A stretch of DNA of 64,000 bases, taken from contig NZ_CP041616.1 of assembly GCF_007197575.1 (NCBI RefSeq), positions 4,028,908 to 4,092,907 on the forward strand. Reading direction: 5' to 3'. The DNA comes from Ornithinimicrobium ciconiae. Its GTDB lineage: Bacteria; Actinomycetota; Actinomycetes; Actinomycetales; Dermatophilaceae. The notes beneath the pieces were generated by a model, which did not search any database, was not told the origin of the DNA, and saw only the letters and a list, made by a program, of their open reading frames with translations. Numbering within the stretch: the first letter of the stretch is position 1; the number at the start of each line of letters is the position of its first letter. The translations under genes and the position numbers were made by a program. Of the stretch, positions 1-8,017 are shown in pieces.

Positions 1-970
1 CCAGTCGCACCTGCTCCGGCGCAGTCGTGAGCGTGACCATGACACGAGTGGCTCCGGAGTGCTGGCGCACATTGGCCAGGGCGCTCTGGGCCACCCGCAG
101 CAGAGCGACCTCCTGCGCCGTGGCGAGCGGTGCCACCGGACCATCGGCGGTGAAGTGCGCCTCGATGCCGGTCTCCTGCGACAGGCTGCCGACCAGTCGG
201 GACAGGGCAGCCGACAGTCCGGACCCCTCCAGCGCCGCCGGCGTCAGGGCGTTGACCACCCGTCGTGACTCTTCCAGGTTCTCCCCGGCCGTCTCCTCGA
301 TCTGCTTCAGGAGGGTGTGCAACTGGGCGAGGTCGTCGCGCTGGGCCCCGGCCCGCGCCAGCAGCAGGATCGAGGAGAAGCCCTGCGCGAGGGTGTCGTG
401 GATGTCGCGGGAGAGGCGGGTCCGTTCGGCCAGGGCGCCGCTCTCCCGTTGGGTGCGGGTGAGGTCGTCGTGCAGCACCACCATCTCCTCCTGGGTGGCA
501 ACCAACCGATCGACGAGGTGCTGCCGTTCGACCGCCTCCCGGGCCAGGAGCTGCTCTCCGCGGGAGACACCCAGGGCGACCAGTGCCCCGATGGCCGGGC
601 CGAGCACCGCCCCGGCCGGGTGCGTGCCCAGGTCCAGCTGGACGAGCACGACGACCGCCAGGACGAGCACCGAATAGGCCACCGCCAGCGGGAAGGCCAT
701 CAGGTGCACGGCCAGCATCCAGAGCACAAAGGCCGCCCAGGAAAAGTCCGGTGAGACCAGCACCAGCCCGCCCCACAGGAGGGTGAGCACCACCAGCCAC
801 CACGGCCCCGCCCCCGCGGTGACGAACGTGGCCCGCCAGGCGGTCCCCGCGACATACCAGCCGGCCGTGATCAGGACCAGCGGGACCAGCCACCGCAGGT
901 CGGCCCCGGAGCCGACCGCGCGCACCGTCCCGATCGCCAGCAGCAACGCAAACAAGGCGTGCCGACCCAT
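1..970 (-). CDS. Sensor histidine kinase, NarL/DesK type (partial, C-terminus cut by window edge)
   Basis: Membrane sensor kinase of a two-component system. About 323 residues are visible, read from an ATG at 970 toward the left edge, where the frame is still open. Roughly the first 130 residues are strongly hydrophobic (several membrane segments). A HisKA_3-type dimerization/phosphoacceptor region follows, with the His near residue 191 in SRDIHDTLAQGF, and then the start of an ATP-binding lobe (QSALANVRQHSGA, an N-box). The end of the ATPase domain and any partner response regulator lie outside the window. The ligand cannot be told from what is visible. Confidence 0.88.
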   Translation of the reverse strand, partial: MGRHALFALLLAIGTVRAVGSGADLRWLVPLVLITAGWYVAGTAWRATFVTAGAGPWWLVVLTLLWGGLVLVSPDFSWAAFVLWMLAVHLMAFPLAVAYSVLVLAVVVLVQLDLGTHPAGAVLGPAIGALVALGVSRGEQLLAREAVERQHLVDRLVATQEEMVVLHDDLTRTQRESGALAERTRLSRDIHDTLAQGFSSILLLARAGAQRDDLAQLHTLLKQIEETAGENLEESRRVVNALTPAALEGSGLSAALSRLVGSLSQETGIEAHFTADGPVAPLATAQEVALLRVAQSALANVRQHSGATRVMVTLTTAPEQVRL

Positions 971-1092
971 GGCGAGCAGCCTCGTGACCCCACCATTTGT
1001 GGGGAGGTTTGGAACGCTTCCTGCGCCTTTTTGGGCAGGAATGGTCCGCTGTCCATGCTCCTGTGGTGGCGACCCGGACCGGCTGTCTCCGC

Positions 1093-1584
1093 TCACGTCG
1101 GTTGCTCCACGCCTGCCCGGCGCCGGGCCTCCAGCGTGGGGTCGAGGAACCTGCCGAGGGTCACGGTCTCCTGGTCGGTGTAGCCCAGCGTCGCGTAGAA
1201 CCCGACGACGTCCGCACTGCCCTGCCGCACCATGAGCTGCATCTTGGGCACGCCCCGGTCACGCAGCCAGGTCTCGCTCGCCCTCATGAGGTGGCGGCCG
1301 ATCCCGCCGCGACGCAGACCCGGGGCGACCGCGAGGTAGTAGACCCAGCCCCGGTGTCCGTCGTGGCCCACCATCGCGGTGCCGACCACCTGGGTCTCGC
1401 GCAGGGCGGCCAGCACCGTCGAGCTGGCTCCACCCAGGGCCCGGGTGAGGTCCGCGTGGGGGTCGTTCCAGGGACGGGTCAACCCACACTCCTCCCAGAG
1501 CGCCACGGCACGGTCTGCCTCCTCCGGGCGCAGGTCACGAATCTCCACGTCCCGAGTGTGCCGCATCCCCGGCGCCAGCCCCAT
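1093..1584 (-). CDS. GNAT family N-acetyltransferase
   Basis: Acyl-CoA-dependent N-acetyltransferase, 163 residues. The acetyl-CoA loop is seen in YYLAVAPGLRRGGIGRHLM (motif A, RRGGIG), followed by the C-terminal VVGFYATLGYTDQE block typical of RimI/YpeA-like enzymes. The ATG at 1584 shares one base with the stop of the upstream MMPL gene (TGATG), so I prefer it to in-frame starts further upstream or the Met 6 codons later. It is probably translated together with the exporter. The substrate is unknown. Confidence 0.85.
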   Translation of the reverse strand: MGLAPGMRHTRDVEIRDLRPEEADRAVALWEECGLTRPWNDPHADLTRALGGASSTVLAALRETQVVGTAMVGHDGHRGWVYYLAVAPGLRRGGIGRHLMRASETWLRDRGVPKMQLMVRQGSADVVGFYATLGYTDQETVTLGRFLDPTLEARRRAGVEQPT

Positions 1585-3782
1585 CACGTCCGCGGCAGAT
1601 CCACAGCGGCGTCCGTGCCCGGCGCACTCGGCCACCAGATCCGCTCACCGACCAGCGCGAAGATCGCCGGCACCAGCACGGCGCGCACCAGGAGCGTGTC
1701 GAGCAGCACCCCGACCCCGACGATCAGGCCGAGCTGCCCGAGGGTGACCAGAGGCAGCACACCCAGTGCGGCAAAGACACCGGCCAGCACGATGCCTGCA
1801 CTGGTGATGACCGCACCCGTGTGGGCCACAGCCCGGACCATGCCCTCTCGCGTGCCGTGCGCGACCGCCTCGTGTCGAGCCCGGTGCACCAGGAAGATCG
1901 TGTAGTCGATCCCCAGCGCCACCAGGAACAGGAAGGCCAGCAGCGGCACCATCACGTCCAGCGCCGGGAACCCGAACAGCACCCGCCCCAACCAGGCTCC
2001 GGCACCGATCGCCGCGGCCGAGCTGATGACGTTGACGACGAGCAGCAGCACCGGGGCCAGCAGCGAGCGCAGCAGCACGACGAGCACGGCCAGCGCCACC
2101 AGCAGCACGAGCGGTGCCACCACGAGGAAATCCCGGTCCGCCGCGGCGGCAGCGTCGAGGTCCTGGGCGTTCGCGCCACCCACGAGCACCGACCGCTCCG
2201 TCACCGGCTCGTCCTGCTCGTCGACGGCGCCGCGGACGTCGCGCACCAGCTGCTCGGCCGCAGGAGTGCCCGGGGCGGCCTCGCCGATCACGGTGAAGCG
2301 TGACCACGCATCGGTCTGCGTGGGCTGGACCCGCACGATGCCGTCCACCGTGTCCAGCTCGGTCGCGACCTGACTCGCCACCGCGGGGCGCGCATAGACC
2401 TGCAACGGCGCTGCCTCACCGGCGGGATAGTGCTCGGCGAGGACCTCGAGCCCGGCCGACGACTCGGAGGCGACCCGGAACTTCTGCGTCTGGGTGAGCC
2501 CCACCTGGGTGCCCAGCAGACCAGAGGCGAGTATGCCGAGGAGCAGGACCGCGCCCACCACCACCTGGGTGGGCCGCCCGACCACGACGCGCGCGACGCG
2601 CGACCAGACACCGGTCTCCTGCGGATCCGGTTGCCCCGCGCGCGGCACGAACGGCCAGAAGACCCGGCGTCCGCAGACCGCCAGCGCGGCCGGCAGGACG
2701 AGGACGGCCGCGATGAGGGCCACGAGCAGCCCTGCCGCGGAGGCGATGCCGAGCCCACGGGTGCCGGGCAGCGTCGCCAGGGCCAGCGTCAGCAGGGCCA
2801 GAACGACGGTGATGTTGCTCGCCACGACCGCCGGGACCGCACCGCGCCACGCGGACGCCAACGCCGCCCGATGGTCCTCGTGCGTGCGCAGCTCCTCGCG
2901 ATAGCGGCTGATCAACAGCAGGGCATAGTTGGTGCCGGCTCCGAAGACCAGGACGCTGATGATGCCGCCATCGAACTGCAGGTCGAAGGTCGTGCCCAGC
3001 CACCTGGTCAGGACCGTGGCCACCTGGTCGGCCAGCCCGACGACGACCAGCGGCACCAGGAACAGCACGGGTGAGCGATAGGTGCCGATCAGCAGGACCG
3101 CCACGATGCCGATGGTGACCAGGAGCAGGGTGATGTCGGCACCGTCAAAGCTGGAGGCGATGTCGGCGCCGAAGGCAGGGCCGCCAGTGACCTGGGCGGA
3201 CAGACCGGGCACCGTGTGCTGAGCGACCACGGCCCGCACCTGCTCCACCACCTCTGCGGTGGCTGAGTTGTCAGCCCCCAGGGTGATCGGCACGGACAGC
3301 ATCGCCGCCGCACCGTCCTGCGACGGGAGCACCGGCGACACCTCGTGTCCCGTCACCGCGGCGAGCGCGGTCCCCATCGCTGCGGCAGCGTCGAGGTCCT
3401 GCTGGCCCAGCACGTCCCCACCCCGGTCCAGCACGACGAGCACGGGCGCGACGTCGCTGCCCGGGAAACCCTGTCCGACCTGTGCCGCCACCGCGGACTC
3501 CGCGGCCGCGGGGACGGAGTCACCCCGTGGTGGGGCCTCGACGGCGCGCAGGGGTCCCAGGACGATGGCGCTGATCGCCAGGGCGATCGCCAGCACGATC
3601 CAGGCACCTCGCCGGGAGGTCAGGAAGTGTGCGCGCCGACGGGACGAGCCGGCTGCTGGCGCCACGCTCCGCCTCTGGTCCGGGCCGGTCGGCCCCGTCG
3701 CGCCGGCTGACGTCCTGTCGTTCGGTGCTGTGCTGTGGCGGGCGGTCGTGCCGGTGCTGCGCGGTGTCGTGAGCTGGGACAT
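1584..3782 (-). CDS. MMPL family RND transporter
   Basis: Proton-driven inner-membrane exporter of the MmpL branch of RND pumps, 732 residues. After a basic, Ser/Thr-rich N-terminal tail of about 58 residues come TM1 (about 60-78), a periplasmic porter domain, TM2-6, a second porter domain and TM7-12. The family motif occurs in both halves: GTNYALLLISRYREEL in the first and ALGIDYTIFLVHRARHE in the second. A purine-rich ribosome site (GGAGAG) lies directly before the ATG. A 9-bp inverted repeat at 3789-3810 lies in the leader. The cargo (lipid, drug or siderophore) cannot be assigned. It overlaps the GNAT gene downstream. Confidence 0.92.
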   Translation of the reverse strand: MSQLTTPRSTGTTARHSTAPNDRTSAGATGPTGPDQRRSVAPAAGSSRRRAHFLTSRRGAWIVLAIALAISAIVLGPLRAVEAPPRGDSVPAAAESAVAAQVGQGFPGSDVAPVLVVLDRGGDVLGQQDLDAAAAMGTALAAVTGHEVSPVLPSQDGAAAMLSVPITLGADNSATAEVVEQVRAVVAQHTVPGLSAQVTGGPAFGADIASSFDGADITLLLVTIGIVAVLLIGTYRSPVLFLVPLVVVGLADQVATVLTRWLGTTFDLQFDGGIISVLVFGAGTNYALLLISRYREELRTHEDHRAALASAWRGAVPAVVASNITVVLALLTLALATLPGTRGLGIASAAGLLVALIAAVLVLPAALAVCGRRVFWPFVPRAGQPDPQETGVWSRVARVVVGRPTQVVVGAVLLLGILASGLLGTQVGLTQTQKFRVASESSAGLEVLAEHYPAGEAAPLQVYARPAVASQVATELDTVDGIVRVQPTQTDAWSRFTVIGEAAPGTPAAEQLVRDVRGAVDEQDEPVTERSVLVGGANAQDLDAAAAADRDFLVVAPLVLLVALAVLVVLLRSLLAPVLLLVVNVISSAAAIGAGAWLGRVLFGFPALDVMVPLLAFLFLVALGIDYTIFLVHRARHEAVAHGTREGMVRAVAHTGAVITSAGIVLAGVFAALGVLPLVTLGQLGLIVGVGVLLDTLLVRAVLVPAIFALVGERIWWPSAPGTDAAVDLPRT

Positions 3783-3858
3783 CTCTCTCCTGGGATCGGG
3801 AGATCCCAGGACACCGCGGATCCGGCGTCGTCACATCGACCGTGCGGTCACACCTGGG

Positions 3859-3876
3859 GTCAACCAGATGGTTGAC
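3859..3876. promoter_or_regulatory. Perfect 18-bp palindrome upstream of the MMPL gene, operator-like
   Basis: GTCAACCAGATGGTTGAC is a 7-bp perfect inverted repeat around a 4-base centre, 77 bases before the MMPL start. A TTGACC hexamer on the minus strand (3863-3858) overlaps one edge, so a bound repressor would cover the -35 region. The shape suits a TetR-type dimer, and MMPL pumps are often under TetR control, but no TetR gene is in this window. Confidence 0.45.
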
Positions 3877-3897
3877 GCGCGCCCCTTGACTCGTGGG

Positions 3898-4470
3898 TCA
3901 GGAGGCCGCCGGAGCCCACCTCGGGTCACGTCCGAGCAGCGCCACCAGCTGGTCGACCCTGCTCTCGGAGTCCGTGGCCACCGGCGCCGCGAAGATGCCC
4001 GGCACCTCTCCCCCGTCCACCCGCGGCTTCTCATAGGCCAGGGCGGCCTCCACAGCATCGGCCACCAGGTGTGGGCGCAGGCCCACCGCGCGCGCCAGGT
4101 CCCAGGCGTGGACGGTCAGGTCCACCAGCATCTGCGAGGCATAGTCCTGGACGGGGATCTGGCCCATCGACGTGTGCACGGATCCGGCAGGGTCCGCCTG
4201 CCCCCACGCCAGGACCGAGCCGGCGATGGCGCGCCGCCACGCACCGGCGGGGTCCTCGCCCAGGACGTCGCCGGCATACCGATCACCGACCGCCTCCAGG
4301 GTCTGCCCCCGCAGCAGGTGGGGTGCCCACAGGTGCTCGGCGGTGAGATGGTTCAGCAGGTCACGGACGGTCCAGCCCGAGCAGGGCGTCGGTCGGGACC
4401 ACTGCCCGTCAAGGGGCAGGTCGGTGACGACGCGGGAGGCCTCCGGGATCAACTCGATGACGGTGCTCAC
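3898..4470 (-). CDS. TIGR03086-like / mycothiol-dependent DinB-fold protein
   Basis: Protein of 190 residues with the MDMPI N-terminal/DinB four-helix fold, a group that includes mycothiol-dependent maleylpyruvate isomerase. Metal-site histidines are visible in DLLNHLTAEHLWAP and in LTVHAWDLARAVG. It is probably a cytoplasmic thiol-dependent transferase or metal-binding protein of unknown substrate. I chose the GTG at 4470: a TAGTCT hexamer lies 7 bases before it, as in leaderless actinobacterial genes. The alternative ATG at 4491 would overlap the divergent methyltransferase start. Confidence 0.8.
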   Translation of the reverse strand: MSTVIELIPEASRVVTDLPLDGQWSRPTPCSGWTVRDLLNHLTAEHLWAPHLLRGQTLEAVGDRYAGDVLGEDPAGAWRRAIAGSVLAWGQADPAGSVHTSMGQIPVQDYASQMLVDLTVHAWDLARAVGLRPHLVADAVEAALAYEKPRVDGGEVPGIFAAPVATDSESRVDQLVALLGRDPRWAPAAS

Positions 4471-4492
4471 GTGCGTCAGACTAGGGGCCATG
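4468..4492. promoter_or_regulatory. Shared divergent start region with overlapping -10 elements
   Basis: The GTG of the minus-strand DinB-like gene (4470) and the ATG of the plus-strand methyltransferase (4490) are only 19 bases apart. The same few bases between them read TAGTCT on the minus strand (7 bases before GTG) and CAGACT on the plus strand (7 bases before ATG). Both genes therefore appear leaderless and use back-to-back -10 elements. The plus-strand hexamer is a poorer match to TANNNT. Confidence 0.4.
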
Positions 4493-5056
4493 GGCGATCC
4501 CAGCGACCGCGTGGCCGATGTGGTGGCCTCGGCGATGACCGAGACCCCGCGATCTGGATTCCTGCCGCGCGGGGTCCATCACCACGCCGACGAGGATCGC
4601 GCGCTGCAGATCGGCCACGGGTCCACCTGCTCCCAGCCAAGCACCCTGGCTGCCATGCTCCGACTGCTCCGGGTCGGGCCTGGCCACCGCGTCCTGGACG
4701 TCGGCAGCGGGTCCGGCTGGAGCACGGCGATCCTCGCCCGCCTGGTGGGTCCGGACGGCACCGTCCTGGGGGTCGAGCTGGAGAAGTCGCTGGTCCGCCG
4801 CAGTGCCACGGCCCTGGCGAGTATGCCGAACGCCCAGGTCCGACGCGCTGTCCCGGGGGTGTTGGGGGCACCCGAGCAGGGCCCGTTTGATCGCGTCCTC
4901 GTCTCGGCGGCGACCGACCGGGTGCCCCAGGCTCTGGTCGAGCAGCTCACTGAGGACGGCGCGATGGTGCTGCCGCTGGCCGGCCGTCTCGTCCGCGTCA
5001 CCCGCCAGGGGCGAGAAACCGCTCCCGGCTACTACCAGTTCGTGCCGCTGCGCTGA
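4490..5056 (+). CDS. Protein-L-isoaspartate O-methyltransferase family protein
   Basis: SAM-dependent methyltransferase of 188 residues. Family signatures are present: the substrate loop GHGSTCSQPSTLAAML near residues 41-56, motif I VLDVGSGSGW, the acidic end of beta2 (VELEKS) and the C-terminal LVEQLTEDGAMVLPL strand. Typical PIMT enzymes (about 200-220 aa) repair isoaspartyl residues in ageing proteins. This one is a little short at the C-terminus, so the acceptor may differ. The start is the ATG inside CCATGG, with no ribosome site but a possible -10 seven bases upstream. Confidence 0.85.
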   Translation: MGDPSDRVADVVASAMTETPRSGFLPRGVHHHADEDRALQIGHGSTCSQPSTLAAMLRLLRVGPGHRVLDVGSGSGWSTAILARLVGPDGTVLGVELEKSLVRRSATALASMPNAQVRRAVPGVLGAPEQGPFDRVLVSAATDRVPQALVEQLTEDGAMVLPLAGRLVRVTRQGRETAPGYYQFVPLR

Positions 5057-5128
5057 ACGGACCGCTGCGTCCCGGCCCTGCAGGTGTGAGGGGCAGTCAC
5101 CCACCCCGGTGTCGCCCGGGCACGCCCC

Positions 5129-5443
5129 TCACTCAGCGGCGAGGGAGGGGTCCTCAGGGTCCGTCAGTGCCTGGAACTCCGGGTTCTTGGACAGGAAGCG
5201 CTTGATATAGGGACAGGTCGGGATCACCGTCAGGCGGGGTTTGTCGACCTGCAGCCGCTCCAGCACCTGACGCGCCATCGTTGCGGCGATGCCCTCGCCC
5301 TCGTGCCCCGGCTCGACGACGGTGTGCTGCAGGTCGATGGTGCTGCCGGAGGTGACGTAATCGACACGGCCCACCATCAGCCCGTCGACCTGGGCCTCGA
5401 AGCGGGACTCAGTGGGGTTGTTGACAACAGTGACCTCGCTCAT
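5129..5443 (-). CDS. YjdJ/COG2388-type GNAT domain protein
   Basis: Small 104-residue Gcn5-related N-acetyltransferase domain. It shows the shortened acetyl-CoA loop HTVVEPGHEGEGIAATMARQ and the typical ending TCPYIKRFLSKNPEF with a conserved Cys. These one-domain proteins are widespread; their substrates are not established. It stands alone between a convergent methyltransferase and the DUF4442/DedA pair. Confidence 0.85.
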   Translation of the reverse strand: MSEVTVVNNPTESRFEAQVDGLMVGRVDYVTSGSTIDLQHTVVEPGHEGEGIAATMARQVLERLQVDKPRLTVIPTCPYIKRFLSKNPEFQALTDPEDPSLAAE

Positions 5444-5455
5444 GTCCTCACCCTG

Positions 5456-5977
5456 TCACGGAGCGGGGTCCACCGCCTCCCTGTCACCGAGCGGGTCCGC
5501 ACCCTCCCTTGTGCGCCGCACATAAAGCTGCTTGCGCACCCGTGCGACGACGCTGCCATCCGCGGCCAGGGCCTCGGTCTCAAACCAGCGCAGCACCTTG
5601 GACCCGTCCGCGGCTGCCTCGCGCAGCTCGTCGAGGGCCTCCTCGGTCAGCCGGAACTCCGCCCGGACGGTGGTGCGCCCGGGCGCCACGAACTCGATCT
5701 CACCGGCCTTGTCCCACACGACGTGACCGCCCCCGATATTGCGCATCACCATGATCATCCAGAACGGGTCGGTCATCGCAAAGAGCGATCCGCCGAAGTG
5801 GGTGCCGACATAGTTGCGGTTGAACACGCCCTTGCGCAACGCGACCCGGACATAGCGCCAATCCGGGGTGATCTCCTCGATCCGGATGCCCGCCGCCGCG
5901 AACGGCGGCCACAGATTCATCCCGCGCCGCAGTACGCGGTGGTCGCGGCCAAGACTCTGCCAGGTGGGCACTCTCAC
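5456..5977 (-). CDS. DUF4442 domain protein (hotdog-fold, acyl-CoA thioesterase-like)
   Basis: A 173-residue protein matching the DUF4442 pattern: NLWPPFAAAGIRIEEI, RNYVGTHFGGSLFAMTDPFW (the region equivalent to the hotdog catalytic helix) and a C-terminal RKQLYVRR strand. The fold is that of acyl-CoA thioesterases; the substrate is unknown. The GTG at 5977 overlaps the stop of the upstream DedA gene (GTGA), which fixes the start and implies coupled translation. Confidence 0.82.
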   Translation of the reverse strand: MRVPTWQSLGRDHRVLRRGMNLWPPFAAAGIRIEEITPDWRYVRVALRKGVFNRNYVGTHFGGSLFAMTDPFWMIMVMRNIGGGHVVWDKAGEIEFVAPGRTTVRAEFRLTEEALDELREAAADGSKVLRWFETEALAADGSVVARVRKQLYVRRTREGADPLGDREAVDPAP

Positions 5978-6609
5978 GCGCTCTCCTTCGTGTCCGGCAG
6001 CGAAACCGCCTCGTCCGGCGACCCGGTGATCAGCTTCAACAGCCGCTCGACCAGCAGGCCGAGCAGCACGCCACCGGTGACGGCGACGGCCATCGCCAGG
6101 AGCGGGTTGTCGTGCAGCCAGTTGCCGGCCACGGTCCCGATGGCGATGGAGTATGCCGCCCAGCTCAGTGCGGCGATCGCGTCCAGGACCATGAACAGGG
6201 GCCAGGGGAATCGGGTCGCCCCGGCGGTCATGTTGACGGCGACCCGACCGACGGGAATGTAGCGCGCCGCCATGATGATCACGGCGCCGCGCTTGTCCAG
6301 CTCGCGCGTGGCCCACGCCATCGTCCTGCGCACGCGCGGCCGGGGACTGGTGTTGAGCCCGGTCAACCAGTGCCGACCGATCGTGTAGGCGATGTTGTCG
6401 CCGATGAACGCCCCGGTGGCCGCGGCCAGGAAGACCCACCACAGGTTGGGCTCGCCGACCGAGACCGCCACGGCGGCCAGCCCGACGACGATCGACTCAC
6501 TCGGCAGCGGAGGGAAGAAGCCGTCGATGATGCACAGGGCAAAGAGCACCCACAGAACCCACAACGAGTCGGCGTGCGTGCCGACGAAGTCGTTGATCGC
6601 CTCGATCAT
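5974..6609 (-). CDS. DedA family membrane protein
   Basis: Integral membrane protein of 211 residues in the DedA/SNARE-associated family, some members of which flip polyprenyl-phosphate or phospholipids. Landmarks: FFPPLPSESIVVG near residue 31, a glycine/Asn-rich IGDNIAYTIGRHW, and the Arg-bearing RYIPVGRVAVNMTAGATRF. About five hydrophobic segments. The ATG start is separated by more than 100 bases from the CPBP gene. It is followed by the overlapping DUF4442 gene. Confidence 0.9.
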   Translation of the reverse strand: MIEAINDFVGTHADSLWVLWVLFALCIIDGFFPPLPSESIVVGLAAVAVSVGEPNLWWVFLAAATGAFIGDNIAYTIGRHWLTGLNTSPRPRVRRTMAWATRELDKRGAVIIMAARYIPVGRVAVNMTAGATRFPWPLFMVLDAIAALSWAAYSIAIGTVAGNWLHDNPLLAMAVAVTGGVLLGLLVERLLKLITGSPDEAVSLPDTKESA

Positions 6610-6733
6610 CCGGCCCCTGCCTCCCGCACCCGGCGGACTCTCGCGTCGTCCTTCACTGCCGACAAACTAACGGAGGTCACGGACGGTTCCCCAACCCAGC
6701 ACGCCTCACACGCGCCGCTTCTCCGGCGGCGTC

Positions 6734-7531
6734 TCACAGCCACGTGACGTGGGGAGCCACGAGCGCATAGCCCACGAAGGCCACCACGTCCAGGACCGTG
6801 TGGGCGATCACCAGCGGCATCACGCGCCGGGTGCGGGCATACACCCACCCCAGGATCAGGCCCATCGCGACATTGCCGATAAACCCACCGAATCCCTGGT
6901 AGAGGTGATAGCTGCCGCGGACCAGTGCACTGGTCACGATGATGGCGATCGTGGACCAGCCTGCCTGGGCCCAGCGGGTGAACAGGTAGCCGACCATCAG
7001 CACCTCCTCCAGCACCGCGTTGCCCACGGCGGCCAGGATCAGCACCGGGATGCCCCACCAGATGTCCGGCAGCCCTGCCGCGCTGATGGTCGTGTTCACG
7101 CCCAGCTCGCGGGCCAGCAGATACAGCCCCAGCCCGGGCAGTCCGATCACCGCCGCGAGCACCAGCCCGAGGGCGACGTCGCGCCCCGGCCGGCTCAGGT
7201 CGAAACCCATCACCCGGTGCGGGCGCGGCCAGTCCTGCGCGAGCAGGAAGAGCGCCAGCAGCACCGGCACCAGGGGCAGGAGTATGTCGGCGAGCTGGTA
7301 GGCCAGGTCCAGCCAGGGCCGCTCCGGGGCGCGGGAGGTGTTCATCGCCGTGGTCTGCTGGGCCAGCGGCGTGGGGTTGGTGACCTTGCGGATCAGGGAC
7401 AGCAGGGCCCAGATCGCCGAGGCACCCAGACTCACGCCCAGGACCAGGACGGTCTCGGTGACCAAGCGGCGGCGCTGCGCCGCCGGGGCCACCGTCACCG
7501 GCTCCGTCGTGCCGCTCATCGGGCCGCTCAT
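6734..7531 (-). CDS. CPBP family intramembrane protease-like protein
   Basis: A 265-residue membrane protein of the Abi/CAAX-protease (CPBP) family. Motif 1 reads AVLEEVLMVGYLF, motif 2 RGSYHLYQGFGG and motif 3 IAHTVLDVVAF (HxxxD). Both glutamates and the later histidines are kept, but the Arg of the usual EExxxR is Val here, so proteolytic activity is not certain. About seven hydrophobic segments follow a short polar N-terminus. The ATG at 7531 overlaps the upstream stop (ATGA), so it is co-translated with the small membrane protein. Confidence 0.85.
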   Translation of the reverse strand: MSGPMSGTTEPVTVAPAAQRRRLVTETVLVLGVSLGASAIWALLSLIRKVTNPTPLAQQTTAMNTSRAPERPWLDLAYQLADILLPLVPVLLALFLLAQDWPRPHRVMGFDLSRPGRDVALGLVLAAVIGLPGLGLYLLARELGVNTTISAAGLPDIWWGIPVLILAAVGNAVLEEVLMVGYLFTRWAQAGWSTIAIIVTSALVRGSYHLYQGFGGFIGNVAMGLILGWVYARTRRVMPLVIAHTVLDVVAFVGYALVAPHVTWL

Positions 7532-7872
7532 CGGGCCAGCCCGACCGCGGCGACACCGACCAGGCTCAGCGCCACGGACAGGGCGACCGCGAGACCGACC
7601 GGACGGTCGGGGCGCAGCGCGAGCCAGGACACTGCGCACAGGGCCGGCAGGACCAGCACGATCAGGGTGCTGGTCAGACTCAGGATGGACCAGGACCCGA
7701 CGGACAAGATCACGGCGCTGACGGCATACACCAAGGCGGGTCCGATCAGCACCTGCCATCGGAAGCTGTCCAGCACCCCGCGGGCCCACCGGGACCGACG
7801 CCGCAGGGTGACCTCGACCCCCAGATACCAGGCGGCCAGCACGATCAGGACGAGGCCGGGCAGCAGACGCAT
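7528..7872 (-). CDS. Hypothetical membrane protein (4 TM)
   Basis: A 114-residue, very hydrophobic protein that I do not recognise. It begins MRLLPGLVLIVLAAWYLGVEV and contains about four membrane segments with a short basic loop (RRRSRWARG) after the first. No catalytic motif is visible. It is translationally coupled to the CPBP protein downstream, so a partner or accessory role is possible. The Met at 7872 is chosen because hydrophobicity starts at once. Confidence 0.6.
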   Translation of the reverse strand: MRLLPGLVLIVLAAWYLGVEVTLRRRSRWARGVLDSFRWQVLIGPALVYAVSAVILSVGSWSILSLTSTLIVLVLPALCAVSWLALRPDRPVGLAVALSVALSLVGVAAVGLAR

Positions 7873-8017
7873 AACCCAAAGGTAACGATTAGGGCACGAC
7901 CCTAGACACCGGGAGCCACGGGGGTGAGACTGCTTTGGCAATCCGTACCGCGTGGGCCGCTTTGTCGTGCGCGGAACCATCCGGTTGTTGCGTATTCCCC
8001 TCGAGTAAGGACACTCA

